NCBI RefSeq assembly: GCF_015767245.1
Contig: NZ_JADOTV010000003.1
Span: forward strand, 124,001-188,000
DNA length: 64,000 nucleotides
Direction of reading: 5' to 3'
Source: Aureivirga sp. CE67
Lineage (GTDB): Bacteria > Bacteroidota > Bacteroidia > Flavobacteriales > Flavobacteriaceae
Shown here: positions 1 to 9,432 of the stretch, one piece after another
How the letters are laid out: every line of letters starts with the position of its first letter
Numbering within the stretch: the stretch's first letter is position 1
Made by a program: the position numbers and the translations under genes
Notes under the pieces: generated by a model
The model's database searches: none
What the model saw: the letters and a program-made list of their open reading frames with translations, nothing else
Told to the model about the DNA's origin: nothing

Positions 1-345
1 TGGATATCCTAAATGATCTGCTTCGGATCTTAAAATTCTAGCAAATACAGAGTGAAAAGTTCCCATCCACAAATTTTTTGCTTCAGAACCTACAACTTTC
101 GAAATTCTCTCTTTCATTTCTTTCGCTGCCTTATTTGTAAAGGTCAGAGAAAGAATATTAAAAGCATCTACTCCATTTTGCATTAAATTGGCGATTCTAT
201 AAGTCAAAACTCTAGTCTTACCAGATCCGGCTCCTGCTATGATTATCATCGGACCATCTTTGTGTAAAACTGCTTCTTTTTGTGCTGGATTTAAATTTTC
301 TAAATAATTTGACACGTTGTATTTTTTTAGTTTTAGAATAGTCAT
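1..345 (-). CDS. uvrD: UvrD/PcrA-type DNA helicase, N-terminal part (cut by window edge)
   Basis: This is the first 115 codons of a superfamily 1 DNA helicase that runs off the left edge. The translation shows the Q motif (LNPAQKEAV, about residues 18-26), Walker A AGAGSGKT (37-44) and the motif Ia region LTFTNKAAKEMKERI, all typical of UvrD/PcrA/Rep ATP-dependent 3'-5' helicases in repair and replication restart. The first ATG is at 345. A GTG at 315 would give a start closer to the usual flavobacterial N-terminus (SNYLENLNPAQ), so the true start is uncertain by ten codons. UvrD and PcrA cannot be told apart from this fragment. Confidence 0.93.
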   Translation of the reverse strand, partial: MTILKLKKYNVSNYLENLNPAQKEAVLHKDGPMIIIAGAGSGKTRVLTYRIANLMQNGVDAFNILSLTFTNKAAKEMKERISKVVGSEAKNLWMGTFHSVFARILRSEADHLGYP

Positions 346-441
346 ATTTCAACTTTTCTTTGCTGAAATATCAAACCTCAAAATTACTTTTTTAATTTGA
401 AAAACATCAAACAATTTCTAAATTTGTTCAAAAATTGACTT

Positions 442-933
442 ATGAAAAATAGCTATAAAATTATTATTTTCTTTCTCTTAGGAATATTCAGTATTTTAAA
501 TGCAATGGAAGTTCTTAGCCTGAGGTTTCATTTTGTATTTTTAGGATTAAAAATTTTCTGGGTATGCTGGGTATTTTATATTATTTATAAATTAAAAATA
601 AATGATTTTATTAAAGCCTGTTTTACTTTAATTTTTATGATTGCTTCTTTTTTTATTTTAAACATTCATAATTATTTTAAGTTCTTCCCAACATTCGGAG
701 ACTATACTTTTGGAGCTGCCTTTTATCAAAATTGCGAAGCATCCTATAACTCTCAAGATAGAATTGAAGTTTATTATAAGGATTATGGTCTAAATGATTC
801 TTCAACCAAATTTGTTTCTGTAAAAAGCTATTTTTACTTTTTTGAAACTAGAGAAGAAATCTATCGAATCTCTCCTCCAGATTCCCCTTGTCAAACTTGG
901 ATTGATGAGGATTATTATAAAGTATTTCCTTAA
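442..933 (+). CDS. Small membrane protein of unknown function
   Basis: 163 residues. Three hydrophobic segments (about 6-24, 30-48 and 56-75) are followed by a polar C-terminal half of about 85 residues rich in Tyr, Phe and Asp with two cysteines (NCEAS and SPCQTW). I recognise no family. The topology suggests an inner-membrane protein with a soluble tail, probably periplasmic. It is a lone gene diverging from the helicase gene and followed 88 bases later by a lipoprotein gene. Base composition is like its surroundings. Confidence 0.65.
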   Translation: MKNSYKIIIFFLLGIFSILNAMEVLSLRFHFVFLGLKIFWVCWVFYIIYKLKINDFIKACFTLIFMIASFFILNIHNYFKFFPTFGDYTFGAAFYQNCEASYNSQDRIEVYYKDYGLNDSSTKFVSVKSYFYFFETREEIYRISPPDSPCQTWIDEDYYKVFP

Positions 934-1021
934 AAGTATATATTTAAAAAATTATACTAAAAATCTTATTAAATTGTTTATATATTTGCTTTTTAAAATG
1001 CTATAATATAACAATCAAAAA

Positions 1022-1693
1022 ATGAAAAATTCTTTTTATTATTTATTAATCTTAAGTGTATTTATAAATAGTTGTAGTTCATCTGATACAAACAAAAAAA
1101 ATGAAATAACAATTAATTCTAGTAAAACTTCAATTGATTCACATCCAAATAAAAATGCATTGAAAAAAGCTTTCAAAGAATGGGAAAGTATTATGATCAA
1201 TAATTCATATCATGATTACGTAACCAATAAAGATTGTGAAAATTTACCAAAAATGAATGTTTTATATGACAATGGAAAGTATCCGATGCATTCTAGAAAT
1301 CAATATGTAATGGAGCTTAAGGATTCTAATGTTTTAAAAGATTATATTTTAAGTTATGATCTTAAGAACTGTGTTGCAGGCTCAGGAGTTTCAGATGACT
1401 TTATATTTATTCGTATTTCAGGAGTAGATTCGCCTGAGATTTTAGAAGATTTAACTAATGATTTTAAAGAAAAATATTCCGATTTTGTAGAAAGTAATCT
1501 AGGTTATGAGTTTCAAAAAAATTCTAGTTCAAATTTTATAAATACAAGTGGAGTAGAATTTTTAAATTTTGAAAATGATGAAATATTTGGTAATATAAAT
1601 ATTCCTGTTTCAAATGCTAAAAAAGAAAAGAGAGGGAGTTTTATTTACAATCTAAAAACACATAAATTTCTAGGAAATACTAGAGATAATTAA
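1022..1693 (+). CDS. Putative lipoprotein of unknown function
   Basis: 223 residues. A short type II signal peptide ends in a lipobox (VFINSC, Cys at about residue 18) followed by a Ser/Asp/Asn/Lys linker typical of Bacteroidota lipoproteins. The mature part has no motif I recognise. A TANNTTTG-like box (TATATTTG, 981-988) lies about 33 bases before the start, and a strong terminator follows at once, so it is probably monocistronic. Function unknown. Confidence 0.7.
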   Translation: MKNSFYYLLILSVFINSCSSSDTNKKNEITINSSKTSIDSHPNKNALKKAFKEWESIMINNSYHDYVTNKDCENLPKMNVLYDNGKYPMHSRNQYVMELKDSNVLKDYILSYDLKNCVAGSGVSDDFIFIRISGVDSPEILEDLTNDFKEKYSDFVESNLGYEFQKNSSSNFINTSGVEFLNFENDEIFGNINIPVSNAKKEKRGSFIYNLKTHKFLGNTRDN

Positions 1694-1705
1694 GAAACTA
1701 AATAA

Positions 1706-1740
1706 AAAGTATCAGTATTTTATTTTAATACTGATACTTT
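1706..1740. terminator. Bidirectional rho-independent terminator
   Basis: A perfect 14-base inverted repeat (AAAGTATCAGTATT with its complement) with a short T-rich loop. The outer A/T bases give a U tract on either strand. It lies between the converging ends of the lipoprotein gene and the amine oxidase gene. Confidence 0.85.
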
Positions 1741-1757
1741 TATAAATATTCTTTTCC

Positions 1758-3467
1758 TTAATAAGAATTCAATGATTTGATAGTAATTGGAACATCAACA
1801 TCATCAGGAACTTCTTTAGGTTTCATATCATTTATTAGCATCACTACATGTTCGGCTGACATCATTGCTCCTTCTTGCCAACCAGGAATTGTAGAAACTT
1901 GATCACCCGTAATATAAAATCTTCTATCAGGCATTAATAATCTTCTATACGCATCGGAATGTGTCGCATCAATAACGTCATGATGATTCCATAATGGCCA
2001 CGAACCTTCAATATATGGAACATTTTGCCATGCAATAGAAACAGATTTCTCTATAGGAACAATGTTTCTGTCTAATATTTCTGGATGAAATTTCCCTATA
2101 CTTTCTTTACTTATTCGACATCTTTCATTTGGAGATAAGTCTCCTAAAGTATCTGTATCTCCAGTATATGCACCTACTAAAACTCCTTTTTGAGAATAAA
2201 AATCATGGGAAGGATACCAGATTTGACGAATAGGATCTGTTGTCCAACTAATACCTCCAAAAATATGATTCTTTGGAGACTCCCAAAACCTTTCGTTACA
2301 CTGCCATCCAACTTTTGTTGCTTTACTGAATACTATAGAATCTAGGGACTTCTGAAAAGTTTTCTCAAAATTATTATCTATATTCTTTAAAATTGGGGCA
2401 GGAATACAGGAAATACAATAATCTGCATCTGCCATATATTCTTCTCCTCCTTGATCATAATAAACTTTTACACCATCAGATTTTACTTTAATTTTTTTCA
2501 CAGGAGCATTATAAAAAATATCATCCTGAAGCACATTTGTAAAACCATCTATTATTTTATCCATTCCTCCTACTGGTTGTAATAAGGTTGGTTGCCAATT
2601 TGTATAATAATGCGCATAAAAGGAATCTTCCCAAAATCCAGAATTTAAAAGATCATCTAAAGGTATTTTATCGGGTGCATTACATAAATTATAAATATTC
2701 GGTGTTGCATTTCCTTCCTCATCATCTCCGCAATGAATACTTTTTGAACCTTTATATTCGTATTTACCATCTTTATTTTTGGTAAGATTACCATATACTT
2801 CTAATAAAGATTGCAATTTTTTATTTTGATCTGGACTTAATTGTGCAAAATTTGAATTTTCAGCAAGGCAATTTGCTAAAATTTCTGAGATATAACCGTT
2901 AACATCAAATTTAATATGATTATGTGAAAATCCTTTTTTAGGTGAATTTTCATCAGAATAAAAAATATTATTAGAACATTTAAATATATATGGTTCAAGA
3001 TCAATATTAAATTCTTTACAATAATGTAAAACTCTTTTATGCATGTGGGAAATTCGTCCTGGCCCTAAATTTATATATAAATCTTTTCCTTCTGGCATTT
3101 GATCAAAAGTACATTGTTGAATTAATTCTCCATTAGGAAGTTTTTCTTTAATAACAGTTCCTCTTCTTGCAGTAAAATTTCTACCTCCTGCTCTGTTAGA
3201 TGCTTCTAAAATAACAACATCATAACCTCCTTGTTTAAGCATATATGCAGCTGTTAAACCTGAAATACCTGCTCCTAAAATAGCAACTCTTTTTCCTTTT
3301 CCTTTATCTGAGGGGATTTCTGGAGGTTTTGCCCAAGTATCATTTGTTTGAAAAAAACCCATCAAACTCATTACTTCTAACATTGCTAAACTTCCACCAG
3401 CTTTTCCAATTCTATTCAAAAACTTCCTTCTTGACCAATTTCCAAACTTCTCTTTTTGATTTCCCAT
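1758..3467 (-). CDS. Tat-exported flavin amine oxidase (monoamine/L-amino acid oxidase family)
   Basis: 569 residues. The N-terminus has a twin-arginine signal (SRRKFL at 12-17, then a weakly hydrophobic stretch), so it should be exported folded with its FAD. The dinucleotide-binding motif is GAGISG (65-70), followed by the ribose-binding acid (ILEAS) and NRAGGR, the amine-oxidase/phytoene-desaturase signature. The C-terminal FAD contact is YITGDQVS...GWQEGAMMSAE. Such enzymes oxidise a primary amine or L-amino acid to the oxo product with release of ammonia and H2O2. The substrate cannot be told from sequence. It is convergent with the upstream lipoprotein gene and appears monocistronic. Confidence 0.88.
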   Translation of the reverse strand: MGNQKEKFGNWSRRKFLNRIGKAGGSLAMLEVMSLMGFFQTNDTWAKPPEIPSDKGKGKRVAILGAGISGLTAAYMLKQGGYDVVILEASNRAGGRNFTARRGTVIKEKLPNGELIQQCTFDQMPEGKDLYINLGPGRISHMHKRVLHYCKEFNIDLEPYIFKCSNNIFYSDENSPKKGFSHNHIKFDVNGYISEILANCLAENSNFAQLSPDQNKKLQSLLEVYGNLTKNKDGKYEYKGSKSIHCGDDEEGNATPNIYNLCNAPDKIPLDDLLNSGFWEDSFYAHYYTNWQPTLLQPVGGMDKIIDGFTNVLQDDIFYNAPVKKIKVKSDGVKVYYDQGGEEYMADADYCISCIPAPILKNIDNNFEKTFQKSLDSIVFSKATKVGWQCNERFWESPKNHIFGGISWTTDPIRQIWYPSHDFYSQKGVLVGAYTGDTDTLGDLSPNERCRISKESIGKFHPEILDRNIVPIEKSVSIAWQNVPYIEGSWPLWNHHDVIDATHSDAYRRLLMPDRRFYITGDQVSTIPGWQEGAMMSAEHVVMLINDMKPKEVPDDVDVPITIKSLNSY

Positions 3468-3899
3468 TTGTAAGCACTTTAATAATAAACAATATAAAAT
3501 AATACTCTGAGAGAATATTTCTTTTGAAATTACTAATTTTCAACAACTTATCTTTATAAAAAAAAACTAATATTTCTTGATTCGTGAAAAAAAATTAAAT
3601 ATTTAATTGATTAACAAGTAATGAATAATTGTTTTTAGCGTCTTTTTCAATATTAATTGAATTATGAAACAAACAAAATTTTAAATTATTTACAATTAAA
3701 CCATGTTTAAACTTAATAATTACCTCTATACAACCAAAGAAATAATTCATTTAATAAATTAAACAACAACTAATTACAATATCAATAATATTATTTTAAC
3801 AGATTTTAACATTAAAATTGAAATAAAAAATGATTAATTTTGTTAACAAAATATAAAAACTAAGAATACAATCATATATTTAAAAACAAACTTCAAAAT
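3468..3899. other. Intergenic region, 432 bases
   Basis: Very AT-rich spacer between two divergently transcribed genes. I see no ORF with coding character and no RNA gene. It should contain both promoters. The only clear structure is the 16-base palindrome at 3837-3852, listed separately. Confidence 0.6.
3837..3852. promoter_or_regulatory. 16-base perfect palindrome, possible operator
   Basis: ATTTTGTTAACAAAAT is a perfect dyad 47 bases upstream of the start at 3900. Its position fits an operator for a dimeric regulator, but in such AT-rich DNA a chance palindrome is possible. No regulator gene is adjacent. Confidence 0.3.
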
Positions 3900-4754
3900 A
3901 TGAGAAAAAATTATGCTTTATTACTAATATTTTTCACAACAATCTGTTTTAGTCAAAACAAAAATGAAATAAAAAATATATTAGAATCAGAAATTGCAAA
4001 ATGCAGCTCAATGTTTGAGACTAAAAGCGATATGACAGCTTATAATTTAGATCTTAAAAACAATTTTATTCATACGGATGGAAGCTGGCCAAATTGCGGA
4101 TGTAATTGTGATGTAACTGCTAAAGTTTTCACGAATTCAGAAAATAAACATTTTGTAATAAAAAAAGAAAGATGGTCTTGCGAGAATTCTTATTCTACTA
4201 ATTTAAAAGAATTACTTCCAGAAAATTTTGATATTAATATTTTCAGTAAAAAAGTATCTAAGCTTAAAAACACATTTTATTTAAATGTTGAAATTCCAGT
4301 GGAAGGAAATGAGATTGTTGCGCAATTAAGTCTTATTCCTTTTGGTACAAATTACAATACTGATGAAGAAATAACTTTTCATTATGAAGAAAATGAAAAA
4401 AGTACAATTCTAGAAGAAATTCAAACTCTCGTAAATATTTTTGATGATGTAAACACTCTTGATTATATCCAAACTGAGAATTTTGATTTAATTTCAAGCT
4501 CTGATATGAATCTTATCAATCATTTTACTTCAAAGAATGAAAACACAATTTGTTCAAGGAAAATGTTGAGTGAATATGTAAATGATTTAAAAGAAATTTA
4601 TGATGTATATTCTAATTTAGAAAATAATAAAATAGTTCTTAGTTGGAATAGAAAAACATCAAAATTCAATATTATCGATGAAATGAATACGATCAAAAAA
4701 CAAGATTTTAATACTTTTATCAAGGAACTTAAGTTTTGGATTCCAAAATGTTAA
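3900..4754 (+). CDS. Secreted protein of unknown function
   Basis: 284 residues with a Sec signal peptide (hydrophobic core LLLIFFTTICF, probable cleavage after FSQ near residue 19). The mature protein contains a cysteine cluster (WPNCGCNCDV, about 65-74) and further single cysteines near WSCENS, TICSRK and the end, compatible with disulfides in the periplasm. I recognise no domain. Its 3' end overlaps the end of the converging sugar transferase gene by four bases, with no terminator visible between them. Confidence 0.7.
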   Translation: MRKNYALLLIFFTTICFSQNKNEIKNILESEIAKCSSMFETKSDMTAYNLDLKNNFIHTDGSWPNCGCNCDVTAKVFTNSENKHFVIKKERWSCENSYSTNLKELLPENFDINIFSKKVSKLKNTFYLNVEIPVEGNEIVAQLSLIPFGTNYNTDEEITFHYEENEKSTILEEIQTLVNIFDDVNTLDYIQTENFDLISSSDMNLINHFTSKNENTICSRKMLSEYVNDLKEIYDVYSNLENNKIVLSWNRKTSKFNIIDEMNTIKKQDFNTFIKELKFWIPKC

Positions 4755-6142
4755 TTTCCTCTCATAAAAACTACTGTACTAATTGTTTTAATTATTATTT
4801 TAAAATCCATTAAAATAGATCTTTCACGAATATAATACAGGTCATATCTCAGTTTTATTTTCTGTTGTTCATATGTACTAGCATAAGGAAATAAAACTTG
4901 AGACCATCCTGTTAAACCAGGTTTGATCATATGTCTTAAAGCATAGAATGGTAAATCTTTCTCTAATTCATCAACAAATTGCGGTCTTTCTGGTCTTGGA
5001 CCTATTAAACTCATATCTCCAATCAAAACATTATAAAACTGAGGTATTTCATCTAATCTAGTTTTTCTCAGTATTTTCCCAAATTTTGTAATCCTAGTAT
5101 CATTTTTACTTGCCCAAACAGCTCCATCTTTTTCTGCATTGGTTACCATTGATCTTAATTTCAATATTCTGAATGGTTTTCCTTTTTTACCAATTCTTTC
5201 TTGATAATAAAACAAACTTCCTCTATTTGTAAAAAAATTGATAATTGTAACAAAAGGAATAATACAAGCTAAAAAACTTAATCCTAGAATACCTGCAAAA
5301 ACATCTATTGTTCTTACAAATGCTTCATACAAACCATCTTTTTTTGTTTCATTATAACTAATGTAGTTATAAAATGTAGAGTCAAACCTTTCCATTGGGA
5401 TTTTTAAAGATAGCTTTTCATAAAAACTTTCAAAACTTGTTACTCTAACTCCTGATAATAATACTTTTGCAAGTTGAGGGTCGATTATTTTTTCAAAACT
5501 TTCATTATCATAATTAGAAACAATAACTTCAGAAATATTTAATTCTTGTATTAATTCTTGTATATTTTTCTTTCTAAAATCAAACCATTTAATATCTGAT
5601 TGATTCTTTGATTTTTCAAAAGAAAATTGTCCTAAAATAATACTATCTACTCCATCAACCTCGATAAGTTTTGACGTTTTTAAATTTGATTTAGTACTTC
5701 CTATCAATAGAATTCTTCTTTGAAACCTAGGAGAAACGATTAAGAATCTATAAGAAAACCTCCAAATCAATAAAGCTGATAATACACTAAAGAATAAATA
5801 AATTATCTGAATTCTATTTTCGGGTAAAGAAGGTGAAAGTATTGGTGTTAAAATATAAAAACTAGTAGTAAATATAGATGTCAATAAAACACCTCTTGTC
5901 ACCAAGTAATTATCATTTTGAGCCTTTAAGTTATACATTTCAAAAACTTCAGAAAAAAATAAAAGGTAAATAACGAATGTAGCTATCCAATAATAAAAAT
6001 TTTCATTTATAATATTGAAATATTTATAATCAAAAAGTTCTGATTCTATCAAAAATATTTGAAATAGAATCACAAATAAGACATCAAATAGTCTTAAAAA
6101 GAATCTTCTTTCTGAAATAGAAAAATGTAAATTAGATAACAT
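4751..6142 (-). CDS. Polyprenyl-phosphate glycosylphosphotransferase (initiating sugar transferase)
   Basis: 463 residues with the WbaP/WcaJ-type layout: four or five N-terminal membrane helices within the first 130 residues, a Rossmann-like middle region (RRILLIGSTKSN, about 141-152), then one more hydrophobic segment and the C-terminal bacterial sugar transferase domain (about 265-463). Hallmarks are the basic LKLRSM motif, RKTRLDEIPQ, and GDMSLIGPRPERP. The enzyme transfers a sugar-1-phosphate from a nucleotide sugar to undecaprenyl phosphate, the first membrane step of surface glycan assembly. It is the last gene of the polysaccharide region, 75 bases after the GT2 gene. Confidence 0.93.
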   Translation of the reverse strand: MLSNLHFSISERRFFLRLFDVLFVILFQIFLIESELFDYKYFNIINENFYYWIATFVIYLLFFSEVFEMYNLKAQNDNYLVTRGVLLTSIFTTSFYILTPILSPSLPENRIQIIYLFFSVLSALLIWRFSYRFLIVSPRFQRRILLIGSTKSNLKTSKLIEVDGVDSIILGQFSFEKSKNQSDIKWFDFRKKNIQELIQELNISEVIVSNYDNESFEKIIDPQLAKVLLSGVRVTSFESFYEKLSLKIPMERFDSTFYNYISYNETKKDGLYEAFVRTIDVFAGILGLSFLACIIPFVTIINFFTNRGSLFYYQERIGKKGKPFRILKLRSMVTNAEKDGAVWASKNDTRITKFGKILRKTRLDEIPQFYNVLIGDMSLIGPRPERPQFVDELEKDLPFYALRHMIKPGLTGWSQVLFPYASTYEQQKIKLRYDLYYIRERSILMDFKIIIKTISTVVFMRGN

Positions 6143-6217
6143 ATGTGGGATTAGGGGTTTAATTTTAGGATCTCAAAAGTATTAATTTTGCTGAGTAAAT
6201 CATAACTTATAATAAAT

Positions 6218-6964
6218 TTATTTCTTTAAAAGTTTTAAAATAACATTGAATATTAAATAATAAAAAGCTCTTAATATAGAAAATTTTTCAATCTCTCTAA
6301 ATAATTTCCAATTCCATTTTAACAAGTCAATTTTATTTGATGAAACTGAAATTTCTCTAATTCTATATAAAGCTAAAGATTCTTCAAGAGCATAAGCATA
6401 ATCTACTTGTTTAAGTAATTTTAACCAAAGTGCAAAATCCTGTCGTTTACGAATCAAAGGCATTTGAAAATCTGAAAAATATTTTACATCAAACATAACC
6501 GTTAAACACCCCATTACATTATTTTTCAACAATTTACTGTATGAAACTTTACCTTCTACAAGTCTTGAACTATCTAAAGAAACTCCTTCTTCATCAATAC
6601 AATCATATGAAGTATAAGTGATTTTAGCATTATTTTTAATCATAAAATCAAGTTGCTTTTCCAGTTTATTATTTTTCCATAAATCATCACTATCTAAAAA
6701 AGCTACAAAATCTCCACTTACTCTCTCTAATGCGTAATTTCGTGTATGCGCTGCACCCATATTTTCTTTTAGAGAAAAAAGTTTTATTCTAGAATCTTTA
6801 ATTGACAAATTTTTAATAATAGAAACAGAATTATCTGTTGATTTGTCATCAACTATTAGCATTTCCCAATTTTCATAAGTCTGAGATTGAACACTTTTAA
6901 TTGTTTTTTCTATATATTTCTCAGAATTATAACAAGGAGTTATAATAGAAACTTTTCTATTCAT
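6218..6964 (-). CDS. Glycosyltransferase family 2
   Basis: 248 residues. An N-terminal GT-A fold starts with VSIITPCYNSEKYI, then LIVDDKSTDNS and the metal-binding DxD in FLDSDDLW (about 91-98). The acceptor-side region QDFALWLKLL matches small WbbK-like GT2 enzymes of O-antigen and capsule loci. It should act on the cytoplasmic face. It abuts the CapK-like gene with no gap. Donor and acceptor sugars cannot be predicted. Confidence 0.88.
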   Translation of the reverse strand: MNRKVSIITPCYNSEKYIEKTIKSVQSQTYENWEMLIVDDKSTDNSVSIIKNLSIKDSRIKLFSLKENMGAAHTRNYALERVSGDFVAFLDSDDLWKNNKLEKQLDFMIKNNAKITYTSYDCIDEEGVSLDSSRLVEGKVSYSKLLKNNVMGCLTVMFDVKYFSDFQMPLIRKRQDFALWLKLLKQVDYAYALEESLALYRIREISVSSNKIDLLKWNWKLFREIEKFSILRAFYYLIFNVILKLLKK

Positions 6965-8248
6965 TTAATTAATATTTGATATAAAACTTTTTAATTTTCC
7001 TTTTTTTGACTGAATATTAGTTTTATCATTTATTCTAATATTCATATCTGTTTTGAAATATTTTTTTATTTCAGTTTCAAGGAGTTCAGTTTCATTATTA
7101 GTCAAAGTTTGTTCAATTTTAAACTCTAATTCACCTTTTTTATTTTGTATTACTTGATAGTTTAACAAAAGCTGATGTTCTTTGTCTAAATTTTTAAAAA
7201 TATAATAGAAATAAAAACTCGGATAAATATTTGATATTCCATACACTTCCTCTCCTATTCTTCCAGTAATTTCTTCTAAAATATGATGTTTCATCCCACA
7301 TTTACATATCTTTTCTTTAGAAGCTAATCTTATATAATCTCCAAGCTTATATCGAATTATTGGAAATGATTCTAATTGTAAATTTGTTATCAAAATTTCT
7401 TGATCAATTTCCTCTACAATCACTCCTTCCATATTTAAATGCATGTTTCCTTCAGGACATTCAAATGCGATAATCCCAGATTCGGTTGCTCCATATTCAC
7501 TTGAGATTTTCAAGCCAAAAGCTTTTTGAATTTCTTCTCTATATCTATCCTTTATTTTTTCAGAAGTTCCTTTTACTAATTTTAATTTCTTTGGTTTTGG
7601 TAAATTATTTTCATTGATAAGCTTTGCTACCTGATAAATTGTAGAAGAATATCCATGAATTAAAGAAGCATTTTTAAGTTTATTTACAAAAGATTTGAAC
7701 TCATTTTCTTCATAACTAAACAATCTAAAACGATTTTGTAAACTATCTAAAATTTTTGTTTTGATTTGTTTTGATTTCGAAAAACTAAATCCCCAAAAAT
7801 AACCATTACTTTCCCAAGGTTTTAAATCATACCACGAATATCCTCTAAAAATACTTGCTCTATTAAAAGAATCTGCTTCTTCATTTCTCTTAAATGAAAG
7901 AGAATTTCCCGTTGTACCAGAAGTTGATGCTATAAATATTTTCTGAAATTTATTACTAGAATGAAGTGAATCTACATTCGACAACAAATCGTTTTTAGTC
8001 AAAATTGGCAATTTTTTTAAATCGTCTAAAGATTTAATATCATTTGGTTTCACACCAATTTGGTCAAAAGATTCTTTATAAAACTCTGTTGAATTATAAG
8101 CTATAGAAACAATTTTTTGAAGTCTTTTTAACTGGTAAATTTCCAACTGAGAAATCGACCATTTTTCAGATTCTTTCAAAAAATCATATGTTTTTTCTAA
8201 AGAAGGATTACGTAATTTTTGTCCTAATAAAAAGATTTGTTTAAACAT
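6965..8248 (-). CDS. CapK/PaaK-like adenylate-forming protein
   Basis: 427 residues of the phenylacetate-CoA-ligase-like branch of the adenylate-forming superfamily. The phosphate-binding loop is ASTSGTTGNS (about 107-116), SEYGATESG is the adenine/carboxylate motif (about 250), and GRIGEEVYG comes near the C-terminal subdomain. A cysteine set (FECPEG, ICKCGMKHH) resembles the metal-binding cysteines of PaaK relatives. Homologues in capsule loci (CapK) are thought to activate an acid for attachment to a sugar or to process the glycan; the substrate is unknown. It is the first gene of a three-gene unit with the GT2 and the initiating transferase. Confidence 0.8.
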   Translation of the reverse strand: MFKQIFLLGQKLRNPSLEKTYDFLKESEKWSISQLEIYQLKRLQKIVSIAYNSTEFYKESFDQIGVKPNDIKSLDDLKKLPILTKNDLLSNVDSLHSSNKFQKIFIASTSGTTGNSLSFKRNEEADSFNRASIFRGYSWYDLKPWESNGYFWGFSFSKSKQIKTKILDSLQNRFRLFSYEENEFKSFVNKLKNASLIHGYSSTIYQVAKLINENNLPKPKKLKLVKGTSEKIKDRYREEIQKAFGLKISSEYGATESGIIAFECPEGNMHLNMEGVIVEEIDQEILITNLQLESFPIIRYKLGDYIRLASKEKICKCGMKHHILEEITGRIGEEVYGISNIYPSFYFYYIFKNLDKEHQLLLNYQVIQNKKGELEFKIEQTLTNNETELLETEIKKYFKTDMNIRINDKTNIQSKKGKLKSFISNIN

Positions 8249-8264
8249 GTATTCTGGTTAATTA

Positions 8265-8297
8265 AATAAAAAAAGACACTATTTTACTAGCGTCTTT
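8265..8297 (-). terminator. Rho-independent terminator of the heme A synthase gene
   Basis: On the minus strand a hairpin (AAAGAC, one mismatch, TAG/CTA inner pairs) is followed by seven or more U residues. It lies just after the heme A synthase stop and just before the CapK-like start, so the two are likely separate transcripts. Confidence 0.7.
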
Positions 8298-8318
8298 AAT
8301 TTATCTTTTATTGTATAA

Positions 8319-9395
8319 TTAAGTTAAAAATGGCTTATTTTCACTTCTAAAGAAATACCTTGTTATTACTAAAGTTATCAATAAAGCTACTGCACCTAAT
8401 TGATGTAAAACTCCAAGAGTTACCGGTACATGCATTAATAAAGTTAGTACTCCAAGAACAAATTGGAAAACAACTATAATTCCTAACCAAGTTACTAGTC
8501 TGAATTGTCTTCCTTTTAAAGAAACTTTTTTTGCTTTCCAGATTAAAACTCCAACAGATAAGACTACTAAAACGGCAATCCATCTATGAACAAATTGAAC
8601 AGAAATAGGATCTTCTACAAAAGTTAAAACTCCAATTTGATTTAATCTTGATGGAATTTCTGAAGCTATCCAGCTATCTCCCATTTTGGGAAAAGTTCCA
8701 TAAATCAATCCTGCCTTTAATCCTGCTACAAAAGCTCCATAAATAATTTGAATAACTGTAATAATTATTGAAATATTTGTCCACTTTTTAAAAGATTTTA
8801 ATTTTTCACCTACAAAGTCTTTTTCAGGATAAAGTAATTTCAGAGCAATCCAAAGAATGTAACAACATAAGAAAAGTGCTGTAATGAAATGAATTGCAAG
8901 TCGAAAGTGACTTACATTTGGATCATTTACCAATCCACTTTTTACCATAAACCATCCGATAAATCCTTGTAACCCTCCTAAAAAGAAAATTACAATTAAG
9001 TTTTTCATCAAACGCTTATCTTTAATTTTATTGGTGAATAAAAAGTATAAGAATGGAATTAAGAATACGAATCCAATAATTCTTCCTAAAAGACGGTGAA
9101 TATATTCCCACCAAAAAATAGATTTGAATTCATCTACAGTGAAGTGATAATTTTTTATTTTATACTCAGGTGAGGTTTTATAATTTTCAAACTCTGCCAT
9201 CCATTGTGTTTCATTCAGTGGTGGTAGCGTTCCTGAAATTGGTTTCCAGTTTACCATTGATAAACCTGAATGTGTTAATCTTGTAATCCCCCCGATTACA
9301 ACCATTGTGATTACTAAAAATACCCCAGTTAGCAACCAAATTGCGACCTTTTTTCTATCAGTCATATTTTCATTTTGTATTCCTAAACTTATCAC
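8319..9395 (-). CDS. ctaA: Heme A synthase (COX15/CtaA family)
   Basis: 358 residues with about eight membrane helices. The N-terminal signature VVIGGITRLTHSGLSMVNWKP and the later HFRLAIHF, VQFVHRW and LGVLHQLGA motifs carry the conserved histidines for the two hemes. The long loop between helices 1 and 2 marks the COX15-like class. It oxidises the C8 methyl of heme O to the formyl of heme A for aa3-type cytochrome oxidase. The start could also be the ATG at 9365 (MTDRKK). The gene is a functional outsider in the polysaccharide locus, with its own promoter box (9433-9440) and terminator. Confidence 0.95.
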   Translation of the reverse strand: MISLGIQNENMTDRKKVAIWLLTGVFLVITMVVIGGITRLTHSGLSMVNWKPISGTLPPLNETQWMAEFENYKTSPEYKIKNYHFTVDEFKSIFWWEYIHRLLGRIIGFVFLIPFLYFLFTNKIKDKRLMKNLIVIFFLGGLQGFIGWFMVKSGLVNDPNVSHFRLAIHFITALFLCCYILWIALKLLYPEKDFVGEKLKSFKKWTNISIIITVIQIIYGAFVAGLKAGLIYGTFPKMGDSWIASEIPSRLNQIGVLTFVEDPISVQFVHRWIAVLVVLSVGVLIWKAKKVSLKGRQFRLVTWLGIIVVFQFVLGVLTLLMHVPVTLGVLHQLGAVALLITLVITRYFFRSENKPFLT

Positions 9396-9432
9396 AGTTA
9401 TATACTATGATAAACTTCGATTATTTCTTATG

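Noticed and set aside
8347-8583. Second minus-strand ORF overlapping ctaA in another frame
   Set aside because: The ctaA frame carries all family motifs. The other frame is a Ser/Cys/Phe-rich shadow.
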